Positions 28,405 through 36,796 of a stretch of DNA of 64,000 nucleotides are shown here, piece by piece; position 1 is the first letter of the stretch, and each line of letters opens with the position of its first letter. Source of the DNA: Paramuribaculum sp. (GTDB lineage Bacteria; Bacteroidota; Bacteroidia; Bacteroidales; Muribaculaceae); contig JAFLSD010000002.1 in assembly GCA_022511125.1 (NCBI GenBank), positions 62,001-126,000 on the forward strand, given 5' to 3'. The position numbers were made by a program, and so were the translations under genes. Under the pieces are notes generated by a model that searched no databases, was not told where the DNA came from, and worked only from the letters and a program-made list of their open reading frames with translations.

Positions 28405-28556
28405 TGCTATATTTTTATTTTGTTCGTTTCTAAAATAGAATCAATAACACAAAATTGTATATTTGTGACAGTCGGACTGAAGCGAAACGCATTTGATCCG
28501 GTGAGTAGATTACCAAGCGAGTGATCAGAGTGGATTACGTGGGTTGAGACTAACAG

Positions 28557-28940
28557 TCAATCCCCGTCGTCGGGAGACCCCCAATAAGGAACGTTCAGAT
28601 AGAACGCTTCGGGACCAATACTGAAAAAAGCGTTGCAGTCGTTATAGGTATTCTGCTTCGTGGCGTGTTGAACCATATAATCTTGATGATCCCTTGAGAC
28701 TTTATAAAAAATAGTGCTTTCAATAATCGCCATATAAAGATTCCCCGTTCTATAATTATTATTCCCTTTAATCGACCAACCAGTGACTTGTCCTAAAGAA
28801 ATCCATTTAACATCTTTCTGCTCAGCTGCTCGCTCGGTTTTGTCATTTTCATTCTTGTTGACATTTGGTGACGCTGTAGCCAGCGATATGGGCGCGGTTA
28901 GCAGTACTGTGGCTAAAAGCAAGGTTTTTATAGTTTTCAT
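28557..28940 (-). CDS. Small secreted protein, paralogue of 28042-28404
   Basis: The 127-residue product has a signal peptide (cleavage near ATAS-P, about residue 24) and a charged linker. It then shows the same core as its downstream neighbour: KWISLGQVTGW, TGNLYMAIIES, DYMVQHATKQ, and AFYLNVPYW near the end. The shared spacing points to an ancient tandem duplication followed by divergence, because the linkers and C-termini differ. The function is unknown. The gap to the next copy is 152 bases without an obvious hairpin, so each may have its own promoter. Confidence 0.72.
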   Translation of the reverse strand: MKTIKTLLLATVLLTAPISLATASPNVNKNENDKTERAAEQKDVKWISLGQVTGWSIKGNNNYRTGNLYMAIIESTIFYKVSRDHQDYMVQHATKQNTYNDCNAFFSIGPEAFYLNVPYWGSPDDGD

Positions 28941-29018
28941 AATTATTCAGATTATGTTCTAACTATATGACACACCAATTTTGGAAATATTACATCGAAA
29001 GAGCGTATTTAACAAAGT

Positions 29019-29423
29019 TTAACTTCTCTCTATTCTGGCTATTTTTACTATAACCGGGCGTGTGGGATCGGCACACGAAACAAGATAGCCGTCGAGACTT
29101 TCTGCCTGCCTTGCGCATGACTCTTCTTTCGATTCAAGTGAATCAATTTTATCGGAAATAGCTTTCCATAGTTTGGGACATATATCGGCCGGGGCCACTC
29201 CTGCACTGAATTTCCATTGCTGCCCGACATGACACAACTTACAAGCGCCGGCATCGGGATCGTCGAGAAAAGCGCCTTGTAGATCCGGCATACACGAGCA
29301 ACGTATAACTTTCGCTGACCATTGAGCTCCGGGGACAAGCTTCTGTGCCCGCGCCAAAGGTTTGACAGCGAGGAAGGCTGAGGCCGCCGCTATAGTCTTG
29401 AGAAATTGTCTTCTTGTCGCCAT
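29019..29423 (-). CDS. TIGR04076-like protein with a Tat signal
   Basis: The N-terminus MATRRQFLKTIAAASAFLAV is a twin-arginine signal, so the 134-residue protein is probably exported folded. The remainder has spaced cysteines (CSC, CKLC, ICPKLW, SC, SC) and ends in DPTRPVIVKIARI, a closing strand typical of the small TIGR04076 family, whose role is unknown. Tat export and the cysteines suggest metal or cofactor binding, which is an inference. The promoter box lies only seven bases before the start codon. Confidence 0.72.
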   Translation of the reverse strand: MATRRQFLKTIAAASAFLAVKPLARAQKLVPGAQWSAKVIRCSCMPDLQGAFLDDPDAGACKLCHVGQQWKFSAGVAPADICPKLWKAISDKIDSLESKEESCARQAESLDGYLVSCADPTRPVIVKIARIERS

Positions 29424-29430
29424 AATGCAA

Positions 29431-29438
29431 CAAAGTTA
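29431..29438 (-). promoter_or_regulatory. Promoter -7 box close to the Tat-protein start
   Basis: TAACTTTG on the minus strand ends seven bases before the ATG at 29423, which leaves almost no 5' leader. Confidence 0.45.
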
Positions 29439-29606
29439 CAACTTTCGCCGCTAAAATGACAACGCAGCTATGAAATTTAACGTTGCTTCAGCCAATGGTT
29501 CGTACGACTGGATTGACACCTTCTTCCGGGAGCGATAACGTTTACGATTGATGTTGACCGTGAGGTTTCAAGCGGTCTCTAATTTTAAATTATGGACTAT
29601 TATTCG

Positions 29607-29614
29607 TAATTTTG
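29607..29614 (+). promoter_or_regulatory. Promoter -7 box of the tricorn homologue
   Basis: TAATTTTG matches the TAnnTTTG consensus and lies 31 bases before the ATG at 29646. Confidence 0.5.
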
Positions 29615-29645
29615 CATAAAATCAATAAATTAAAACAGAAGGACG

Positions 29646-32600
29646 ATGTTTAAAAAGACTTTTCTTTTCGCACTCATGGCGGCCGGCGCGGCAACCACAG
29701 CTTTAGCGGCAGATGAGGCGAGACTTATGAGATTTCCCACCACCAATGGCAGAACGGTGGTCTTTTCTTATGGTGGCGATCTGTACAGTGTGCCTGTGAC
29801 CGGAGGAGAGGCCAAGCGGCTAACATCGCACATAGGCTACGAGATGTTTCCCAGGTTCTCGCCCGACGGCAGAACTATAGCCTTTACCGGACAATATGAC
29901 GGCAACACGGAGGTTTATACCATTCCTGCAGCAGGAGGCGAACCGGTACGCGTAACGTATACGTCCACAAACGAGCGCGACGACATAGGCGACCGTATGG
30001 GTCCCAACAACATAACCATCACTTGGACTCCCGACGGGAAGAACATTCTTTACCGCAACCGCATAGGCGACGGATTTCCCGGAAAGCTATGGACAGCACC
30101 GGCCGACGGCGGAATGCCAACGGCTCTGCCTCTGCCGGAAGGAGGATTTGCAAGTTATTCACCTGACGGGAAAAAGATGGCTTATAACCGAGTGATGCGC
30201 GAATTCCGCAATTGGAAATATTACCGCGGTGGAATGGCAGATGATATCTGGATCTACAATCCGGAGGCTCAGACAGTGAAAAATATCACCGACAATGTGG
30301 CTCAGGACATTATACCGATGTGGATCGGCGATGAGATTTTCTTCCTCTCCGACCGCGACATGACAATGAATATTTTCGTCTACAACACCTTGACAGGCAA
30401 GACTGAAAAAGTGACCGACTTTTCGGACTATGACGTGAAGTTCCCGAGCAGCGACGGCACGACGATTGTGTTTGAAAAAGGTGGCTATCTCTATACACTC
30501 GACCCGAAAACTCGCCAGACCAAACAGATTGACGTCAGACTCAATGCCGACAACATCTATTCCCGCGCCGAGCGCAAGGCAGTAGGCAAGAATCTGACCG
30601 CGGCTTCAATGTCGCCTGACGGTAAACGTTTGGCACTAACCGCCAGAGGCGAAGTATTCGACGTGCCTGTGAAAAGCGGTGTTACGAAAAATATCAGCCG
30701 CACACCGGGTGCCAACGAGCGAGAAGCGACGTGGAGTCCCGACGGCAAAAGCATAGCCTACATCAGCGACCGTACGGGAGAAACCGAAGTATGGCTTCAG
30801 GATGCTCAAGGAGGCGAACCCCGTCAGTTGACCAAAAATAACGACACTTATATCCGCTCTTTGCAATGGAGTCCCGACAGCAAAAATATTGTTTACACAG
30901 ACCGTAAAAACCGCGTTGTGGAGGTGAATGCTCAGACCGGCGCGAAGAAAACGCTTATGCAAAATCCCGAGCAGGAATTTTATGACGTTTCTTTCTCTCC
31001 GGATGGAAAATGGCTTACTTATACCCGTCCGGCTTCGAACGAGATGTCGGTAGTCTACGTTTATAATCTCGCTTCGGGTAAGGAAATCCCCGTTACTGAA
31101 AAATGGTATAATTCATCCAGCCCCGCTTTCAGCACCGACGGCAAATACCTTATATTCGCTTCTGCACGCGATTTCAATCCAATCTACAGCAGCACAGAAT
31201 GGAATCACGCATTCGGAGCTCAGGATGGCGTTTATATAGCTCTCCTGGCAGCTGACACTCCGTCGCCACTTCTATCCGCCGACAACCTTAAGGAATCAGA
31301 AAAGGGCGAAGCATCAAGCGATGTTACAGTCACGGTTGATCCGGAAGGTTTGACCGACCGCATTATCAGGCTGCCTTTGCCTACTTCGCGTTACGGTAAT
31401 TTCTATTCGAACGGAAAAAAAGTGTGGTACAATGCAGGCAGATTGCTGAAAGTGTTTGATTTTGCAAGTCAGGAAGATACGGAGATCGACCCGGGAGCAA
31501 GCATGGAAGTGAGTCCCGACGGCAAAACTGCTATGCTTTTCAAAAGGAACGAAGTGTATGTCATTCCGTTGCCTCAAGGAAAGGCACAACTTGACAAGCC
31601 TGTAGATACATCCGAAATGATCGCCATTGTTGACTATCCTCAGGAATGGGCTCAGATTTTCGACGAGACATGGCGCGCTTTCCGCGACGGATTCTATCTC
31701 GAAAATATGCACGGTGTGAACTGGAACGATATCAAGACAAAATATTCTGCTCTTCTCCCGTATGTCAAGACAAGGCTCGACCTCAACTACGTGATCGGCG
31801 AAATGATAGCCGAACTTGCATGCGGTCATGCTTACGTGAATCCCGGCGAAACACCGCGTCCCGAACGTATTCCGATGGGACTCCTTGGCGCTGAATTAAG
31901 CCGCGACAAGAGCGGTTTCTACCGTATAGACCGCATTCTCAAAGGCGAGCCCTACCGTGATATACTCCGGTCACCACTAACCGAACCGGGGCTCGACGTA
32001 AAAGCAGGCGACTACATCACTGCCATCGACGGAGTAAGTCTGAAGGATGTGAACAATATTTACAAACTTCTCGCCGGTAAGGCTAATGTTCTGACTGAAC
32101 TCAGCATCAATACAAAACCCCAAGCCGAAGGATCGAGAAAAATAGTAATCAAACCCATCGACAACGAATATCCCCTTTATCATCACGAATGGGTGCTCAA
32201 CAATATCAAAAAAGTCGAAGAAGCTACCGACGGCAAAGTGGGATATATCTACGTGCCCGACATGGGTCCGGAAGGCCTCAATGAATTCGCCCGCTATTAT
32301 TATCCTCAGCTCGACAAAGAAGCATTGATAATCGACGATCGCGAAAATGGCGGAGGCAATATCAGCCCGATGCTGATAGAACGTCTTCTGCGTAAACCTT
32401 ACCGAATGACGATGAGCCGCACCTCGTCGCGCACCGGTATCGTACCGGATGGAACTCATTACGGACCGAAAGTGCTCCTCATCAACAAATATTCCGCTTC
32501 CGACGGCGACCTCTTCCCTTGGAGCTTCAAAGCCAATAAATTGGGCACCGTCATCGGTACGCGCACATGGGGAGGAATAATAGGAATCAGCGGCTCGTTG

Positions 32601-32849
32601 CCTTACATGGACGGTACGGACGTGAGAGTGCCGTTCTTCACGAATTACGACGCGGCCACCGGTCAATGGATAGTGGAGAATCACGGTGTTGACCCCGATA
32701 TCCTGATCGACAACGATCCTATCAAAGAAAATGCAGGCGAAGATCAACAGCTTAACGAGGCTATCCGCGTAGCCCTCGAACAGATTAAGGACCGCAAACC
32801 GTTGCCTAAAGTTCCGGCTCCCCGCACTTTCAAAGATCTGGGTCTGTAA
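29646..32849 (+). CDS. Exported tricorn protease homologue (S41 family)
   Basis: The 1067-residue protein has a signal peptide (residues 1-21). Two beta-propeller regions follow (about 25-320 and 320-600), built from PD40-type repeats with recurring SPDGK and WSPDG cores. After these come a C1 helical region with CGHAYVNPG (His728), a PDZ domain near 760-840, and the S41 serine protease core with NKYSASDGDLFPW, where Ser952 is the likely nucleophile. Tricorn proteases trim peptides; the propellers gate access. The archaeal enzyme is cytosolic, whereas this one is directed to the periplasm. It is a stand-alone gene between its own promoter and terminator. Confidence 0.93.
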   Translation: MFKKTFLFALMAAGAATTALAADEARLMRFPTTNGRTVVFSYGGDLYSVPVTGGEAKRLTSHIGYEMFPRFSPDGRTIAFTGQYDGNTEVYTIPAAGGEPVRVTYTSTNERDDIGDRMGPNNITITWTPDGKNILYRNRIGDGFPGKLWTAPADGGMPTALPLPEGGFASYSPDGKKMAYNRVMREFRNWKYYRGGMADDIWIYNPEAQTVKNITDNVAQDIIPMWIGDEIFFLSDRDMTMNIFVYNTLTGKTEKVTDFSDYDVKFPSSDGTTIVFEKGGYLYTLDPKTRQTKQIDVRLNADNIYSRAERKAVGKNLTAASMSPDGKRLALTARGEVFDVPVKSGVTKNISRTPGANEREATWSPDGKSIAYISDRTGETEVWLQDAQGGEPRQLTKNNDTYIRSLQWSPDSKNIVYTDRKNRVVEVNAQTGAKKTLMQNPEQEFYDVSFSPDGKWLTYTRPASNEMSVVYVYNLASGKEIPVTEKWYNSSSPAFSTDGKYLIFASARDFNPIYSSTEWNHAFGAQDGVYIALLAADTPSPLLSADNLKESEKGEASSDVTVTVDPEGLTDRIIRLPLPTSRYGNFYSNGKKVWYNAGRLLKVFDFASQEDTEIDPGASMEVSPDGKTAMLFKRNEVYVIPLPQGKAQLDKPVDTSEMIAIVDYPQEWAQIFDETWRAFRDGFYLENMHGVNWNDIKTKYSALLPYVKTRLDLNYVIGEMIAELACGHAYVNPGETPRPERIPMGLLGAELSRDKSGFYRIDRILKGEPYRDILRSPLTEPGLDVKAGDYITAIDGVSLKDVNNIYKLLAGKANVLTELSINTKPQAEGSRKIVIKPIDNEYPLYHHEWVLNNIKKVEEATDGKVGYIYVPDMGPEGLNEFARYYYPQLDKEALIIDDRENGGGNISPMLIERLLRKPYRMTMSRTSSRTGIVPDGTHYGPKVLLINKYSASDGDLFPWSFKANKLGTVIGTRTWGGIIGISGSLPYMDGTDVRVPFFTNYDAATGQWIVENHGVDPDILIDNDPIKENAGEDQQLNEAIRVALEQIKDRKPLPKVPAPRTFKDLGL

Positions 32850-32886
32850 TCCCGTCATTTCACCGGATTTCACTTTTTCGGAATAT

Positions 32887-32920
32887 AAGTCCGGATGGCA
32901 AACGCTGTCCGGGCTTTTTT
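32887..32920 (+). terminator. Rho-independent terminator after the tricorn homologue
   Basis: AAGTCCGGATGGC pairs along 13 positions with GCTGTCCGGGCTT around an AAAC loop and is followed by a T-run. It lies 38 bases after the stop codon. Confidence 0.9.
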
Positions 32921-33001
32921 AACCTTTAAGATATCGAAACGGTCGCGATTGACAAAAATTCAACCGCGACCGTCGCCTAAAACAGGTATTAACCCAAATT
33001 A

Positions 33002-33934
33002 TCAGTCGATTCTAACTCTCTCGCTTCCGAGAGCACTAATACCTAATTCCTTCATAAGATGTGCGAACGCATGGGCAGAACGCGAAGAAACGCCACCATC
33101 GTTCACGAGAGGAGAATATGCGGCGATACCGAATACTCCAGGTACGACTCCGAACATTGAGCCGGCGTAGCTTGATTGAGCCGGAAGCCCGGTACGTACG
33201 AGCCATGGCAACGACATGTGGTGAGGTCCGTGTACTGCCATGAACGATACTATGCTTGCTGCATTCGCTCCGTCAAAAACATTTTCCTTTGTCAAAGGAT
33301 TATACCCGTCGGCCGCTATTGTAGCAGCCATCGTTGCAAGTTCAGATGCACTTACTTTGATTGCTTTGAGCTTTGTATAAAGATCAATGGCTATAGGAGC
33401 ATCGTCATAAAGCACATAACCGGCTTCGGCAATCGTGTTTTCCGTGTTGGCTTCCTGATTTTCGGCCGTAAGAGCCTTATAAAGTTCTACGTCGAGAGTT
33501 GGCGTACCGTTGGTCAGATTTATCAGACTGTCAATCATCAAGTCCCATTTACCGTCGCTGTCACCGGTAGGCTCGATAGCACTCACAAGACGGATGCCTA
33601 ACGGGCTCGTGGGCACTTTCGGTTTATGTACTTTCGCGCCACCGCTGATGCATGAGCTTCCTTTTATCTTTTTTGCGAGGTCGTGGGGTTTGTTCAATTG
33701 ATTGGCAAGAACTTCGGCAGCCACAGTTTTTGCCATACCGGTCAGTGCTACCTGCTTATCAGTCTGGCCATATTTGATTGTTCTACCGTCGGTAAGGACA
33801 ACGGCGATACCGAATTCCGATGGATCGCTTCCGCTTATTCTGCTGTCAAGATTGCCTCGCGGATCATCTTTGAACCTTTCGTAAACGTGCTGTACGTGTT
33901 CTTGCAATTCGCTGAATTTGATAATTCTGTCCAT
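33002..33934 (-). CDS. Glutaminase-family protein with an altered active site
   Basis: The 310-residue protein is related to serine-dependent glutaminases (GlsA/YbaS). Recognisable parts are DPSEFGIAVVLTDGRTIKYGQTD, ELATMAATIAADGYNP, TGLPAQ and VVPGVFGIAAYSP near the C-terminus. The catalytic motif S-x-x-K, however, reads G66-M-A-K69, so the nucleophile serine is glycine while the lysine remains. The FNS and NAGA segments and the GVGGG loop also seem changed. It may be a pseudoenzyme or bind a different ligand. It has no signal peptide and is probably cytosolic. It follows the DcaP-like porin gene by 38 bases, so the two are likely co-transcribed. It should not be called an active glutaminase without assay. 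Confidence 0.72.
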   Translation of the reverse strand: MDRIIKFSELQEHVQHVYERFKDDPRGNLDSRISGSDPSEFGIAVVLTDGRTIKYGQTDKQVALTGMAKTVAAEVLANQLNKPHDLAKKIKGSSCISGGAKVHKPKVPTSPLGIRLVSAIEPTGDSDGKWDLMIDSLINLTNGTPTLDVELYKALTAENQEANTENTIAEAGYVLYDDAPIAIDLYTKLKAIKVSASELATMAATIAADGYNPLTKENVFDGANAASIVSFMAVHGPHHMSLPWLVRTGLPAQSSYAGSMFGVVPGVFGIAAYSPLVNDGGVSSRSAHAFAHLMKELGISALGSERVRID

Positions 33935-33972
33935 AGTTAATTTAGTTTTAAAATATCTTTGTGTTTACTTTT

Positions 33973-35265
33973 TTAGAAGTTGAATTTAATCATTGTGTTG
34001 ATGCGGTTAGCATGACCGCTTTGTCCGTCGAAGTCGTTTCTTACACCGTGGAGGTATTCCAATCCCCACTCAAGGCTCGGCATGATATAGTAGAAGAATG
34101 ATGTCGAAACATATTGACCGTATTTATATCCGTCATTGCCGAATCCCTTCCAGTCGAACACTCTTGCCTGACTGTAGCTACCTGCAAGGAATGCCTTTGA
34201 CGATAGATTAACACGCAAACCAAGCTCATAGTTCAATGTTCGGGGTGCTTTCATGAGGCCGTTAGAGCCGTCAGGCACCAAATCGAAATTATTTCCCGAC
34301 AGATCATTGATATATCTACCGTATCCTCGTCCGTAAGCTCCCTGATAGAATAGGGTTACTACATTAGCCATATTGACCAGTCCGCTAAGTTGAACCGCCC
34401 ATCCGCGTACAAATTTATTTTTCCCGGCCACCAAGTCGCGGTACGACAAGTTTCTGAACAATCCGGTCAGACGTACGTGGCTTTGACCTCCCTGCCATTG
34501 ATATTGAACGAAAGCGGGGATATCGGGAAAACGCTGGTTTATCTTCTCCTGAAGATCAGCGTCGGTAGTATAGGTTGCGTCTGGCACTTCCGCCGAAATA
34601 GCGAATGTAAGATGCGCACCCACTTGAGGACGATATTGAATAAGAACGTTCTTTGCAGTATTTTCACCTATTGGTCCGTAATCGTCGATTGTAGGCGTGC
34701 CGGCCAACTGGTCTACGAATGTACTGGGAGCCAATCCGACTTTAACGTTACCTAATCCCATCCAGGCCTGTTTGAGCTTCAGGCCGTAGCCCGCGTAACC
34801 GTCACCGACAAACTGTGTCTGGACATACATCTGGTAATAGCCTAATTTCGAACGACCTACCAACTGGAGGAAAATAGTCGAATGATTGGCTGTTCCGTAG
34901 AACTGGTTTTTCTGAGCCGGGTTGTTAGGCACCGGAATCATGAAAGTTGAGAAAGCGGGGCCATTGTCGATAGCGCCGTCAAAATCATACAAAAGCGTAC
35001 CTTTCACGTTACCGCCTATACCGAGAGCCACTTTCCCTTCGCTGTCCAAAAAGAGGAACCGCGGAGGTTTCGGATCATTAAAATGTGTTTCAACAGGATT
35101 GTAAATCACGCCTATAAGGTCGTTTCCCTTATGCCGGTCGCCGGTTATTGTCAACGCATGCTCGGGGATTAAAAATGTGTCGGGCATTTCAGTAGCCATT
35201 GCGTCGAAACTCAGAGAGGAGGTAAGGGCGGCGGCAATAATGCCGGAGGCGAATATCTTCTTCAT
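33973..35265 (-). CDS. DcaP-like outer-membrane porin
   Basis: The 430-residue protein has a signal peptide (MKKIFASGIIAAALTSSLSF, cleavage near AMA-T) and a porin body with alternating strands, a TFVDQLAGTPTIDDYGP loop segment, and a terminal INTMIKFNF. The pattern fits the DcaP trimeric porin family, which passes small acidic solutes in Acinetobacter. The start at 35265 gives a proper signal peptide; a start 21 codons earlier would place extra charged residues before it. The linked glutaminase-like gene suggests a shared substrate or regulation, but that is unproven. Confidence 0.82.
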   Translation of the reverse strand: MKKIFASGIIAAALTSSLSFDAMATEMPDTFLIPEHALTITGDRHKGNDLIGVIYNPVETHFNDPKPPRFLFLDSEGKVALGIGGNVKGTLLYDFDGAIDNGPAFSTFMIPVPNNPAQKNQFYGTANHSTIFLQLVGRSKLGYYQMYVQTQFVGDGYAGYGLKLKQAWMGLGNVKVGLAPSTFVDQLAGTPTIDDYGPIGENTAKNVLIQYRPQVGAHLTFAISAEVPDATYTTDADLQEKINQRFPDIPAFVQYQWQGGQSHVRLTGLFRNLSYRDLVAGKNKFVRGWAVQLSGLVNMANVVTLFYQGAYGRGYGRYINDLSGNNFDLVPDGSNGLMKAPRTLNYELGLRVNLSSKAFLAGSYSQARVFDWKGFGNDGYKYGQYVSTSFFYYIMPSLEWGLEYLHGVRNDFDGQSGHANRINTMIKFNF

Positions 35266-35451
35266 GGGGTGATCTTTTTTGTCGGTTCGAAAATAGTTGA
35301 AAAATGTATTGGTTTTTAAGTTAAACAAACTAAAATCCGTTTTCGTTCTCTTTCAGGGTAATTTTGTGTAAATTTTCCGTCTTCCGTTGTCCTTTCTGAA
35401 TTTTATCCATAAAAATCGAATCGAATTCATCGTTTTTTAGATAAAACTTAC

Positions 35452-35459
35452 TAACTTTG
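35452..35459 (+). promoter_or_regulatory. tRNA-Leu promoter -7 box
   Basis: TAACTTTG precedes the tRNA 5' end by eleven bases. Confidence 0.65.
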
Positions 35460-35470
35460 CACACGCATTA

Positions 35471-35552
35471 GCGCACGTGGCGTAATTGGTAGCCGCGCCA
35501 GACTTAGGATCTGGTGTCTTACGACGTGGGGGTTCGAGTCCCTTCGTGCGCA
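35471..35552 (+). tRNA. tRNA-Leu, anticodon TAG
   Basis: The acceptor arms GCGCACG and CGTGCGC pair fully. The anticodon stem CCAGA/TCTGG encloses CTTAGGA with anticodon TAG (reads CUA). The long variable arm (TGTCTTACGACG region) is typical of class II tRNA-Leu, and the T arm contains GGTTCGAGTCC. The 3' CCA is not encoded. Confidence 0.97.
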
Positions 35553-35564
35553 CAAGTTGACTGA

Positions 35565-35598
35565 AGAGGAATTTCCGCAAGGATTTTCCTCTTTTTTT
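35565..35598 (+). terminator. Terminator after tRNA-Leu
   Basis: AGAGGAA pairs with TTCCTCT, with two mismatches and three more pairs up to a GCAA loop, followed by seven T residues. Confidence 0.8.
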
Positions 35599-35618
35599 GT
35601 TATACTACAATAAAATCA

Positions 35619-35626
35619 TATATTTG
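35619..35626 (+). promoter_or_regulatory. Promoter for the structured leader or small RNA
   Basis: TATATTTG follows a TTTG at 35596-35599 with 19 bases between them, an ideal Bacteroidota promoter. It does not abut any protein start. Confidence 0.6.
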
Positions 35627-35631
35627 CATCT

Positions 35632-35847
35632 GAATTTAAAACCGACTTGCCTATGTAGTATTACGACATAAAGACATATAAAATAAAAGCGTTAACAATA
35701 TTCTTGCTTTCTAAAATCGCCATTTTTAAAGAGCCACAAGAGTAGAAGTTAATGCTCACGAGAAATCGTGGGCTTCTACTTATATATGTGGCAAAGGTGT
35801 TTGGCGATACCAAGAAAGCGTAGACTAAATAGAAAGTCCACGTTTTT
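35632..35847 (+). ncRNA. Candidate small RNA or attenuating leader with a 60-base hairpin and a terminator
   Basis: Starting just after an ideal promoter, this segment has no convincing open frame. It contains a nested hairpin at 35733-35792: GCCACA/TGTGGC outside, AGTAGAAG/CTTCTACT in the middle and CTCACGA/TCGTGGG closed by GAAA. At 35819-35847 CGTAGACT pairs with AGTCCACG (one mismatch) and is followed by TTTTT, a terminator. It is either a free RNA of about 215 bases or a leader that ends transcription before the lipoprotein gene at 35908, which shows no promoter of its own. No known riboswitch class was recognised. Confidence 0.5.
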
Positions 35848-35907
35848 ATTTTGTCTATACCTCAACCCTATGGACTTAACTAATTTAATTTATAAAATGA
35901 TTTTGAA

Positions 35908-36420
35908 ATGAAAATAAAAAATATAGCAACATATTTGTTGTTTTTATTCTTCATGATTAGCTGTTCTAATTCTGCAGATAAGGAAAGAATTGCTTATCTT
36001 GAAGAACAAATAGTGGAGTTAAGAGCAAAAGTTCTTATTAAACAAAACGAAAATACAGCTTCTTCAAATAATGATGAAAATCAGTATAAAACCGAGATAT
36101 CAGAGCCATCAACTAATGGATACACCTATGAAATTGTTGATAAAAGCAATGAGAAATGGCTTATAATTTTAAACGAGGATAAAACGCTTCATATTCATAA
36201 ATCTGGGTCTGATGTTATTCATTATGGTTCATGGAGCGGTCCCTACTCTGGAAGCATTTGGTTAATTATGGATTATGATGAGCGACCACGAATTGTATTT
36301 CCAAATACGGAAGAATTTACAGTTATGGGCGCAATAAATGGAGATTATCTATACAGTAGTGTAGACGGAGCAAAGGCTAAAAATCCGAATAAAAGACTAC
36401 AACTAAAAAAAATAAAATAG
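35908..36420 (+). CDS. AT-rich lipoprotein of unknown function
   Basis: The 170-residue protein has a lipoprotein signal with Cys19 (lipobox MISC). It is followed by a short coiled coil (KERIAYLEEQIVELRAKV) and a low-complexity Asn/Ser/Glu linker. From about residue 70 there is a beta-rich domain with WLIILNEDKTLHIHK and GSWSGPYSGSIWLIM. I do not recognise the family. The AT-rich DNA differs from the neighbouring porin and ftsY regions. The gene may be controlled by the structured leader upstream. Confidence 0.72.
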   Translation: MKIKNIATYLLFLFFMISCSNSADKERIAYLEEQIVELRAKVLIKQNENTASSNNDENQYKTEISEPSTNGYTYEIVDKSNEKWLIILNEDKTLHIHKSGSDVIHYGSWSGPYSGSIWLIMDYDERPRIVFPNTEEFTVMGAINGDYLYSSVDGAKAKNPNKRLQLKKIK

Positions 36421-36580
36421 TATAAAAGCAATACCATTAAAAATAAAAGCTATTGAAATAGCGCCCAATGGTAGTATATTAATCCAAGACATTTTTGCAT
36501 TTTTGAAGAAGTTTACAAAGCCAATCCTTTGGTTAAGTTAGAAGATAAATGTTCGATAATCTGTCAAATATTCACACCCC

Positions 36581-36616
36581 AAAAGGCTGAGTTTCATCGA
36601 AACATCAGCCTTTTTT
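36581..36616 (+). terminator. Palindromic terminator
   Basis: AAAAGGCTGA and TCAGCCTTTT flank GTTTC/GAAAC around an ATC loop, with one bulged base, followed by Ts. The symmetry lets it work in both directions; it ends the lipoprotein transcript. Confidence 0.88.
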
Positions 36617-36747
36617 AATTCCTCGGGTTGTCAAAATGTAGCAACAGTTAAGCCGAATCGCAAAAAAGCAGGCCGATTTTTTCAATTTCTATTTTTGCTC
36701 ACCTCTTGCGGATTCTGCTGAAAAATGAAATAAATTTGTGGGGAAAA

Positions 36748-36775
36748 TGTCACATTCTTGTGAGTTTGTCGTCTA
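36748..36775 (+). promoter_or_regulatory. Possible ECF-type promoter of the sigma operon
   Basis: TGTCAC is followed after 16 bases by CGTCTA, the spacing and -10 core (CGTC) typical of ECF sigma promoters, about 20 bases before the sigma start codon. GTCGT and ACGAC (36768-36772 and 36784-36788) also form a small inverted repeat here. Self-activation is an inference. Confidence 0.3.
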
Positions 36776-36796
36776 AATAGTAAACGACAGAAATAA

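Larger units (their letters stand above)
36421..36796 (+). other. Intergenic region before the ECF sigma operon
   Basis: The region holds the terminator at 36581-36616 and possible promoters close to the sigma gene. A housekeeping-type box TAAATTTG lies at 36731-36738. I see no gene in the remainder. Confidence 0.5.

Noticed and set aside
31977-32873. 298-codon open frame on the minus strand
   Set aside because: It is antisense to the tricorn protease core with its catalytic motifs; the translation has no family-like pattern.
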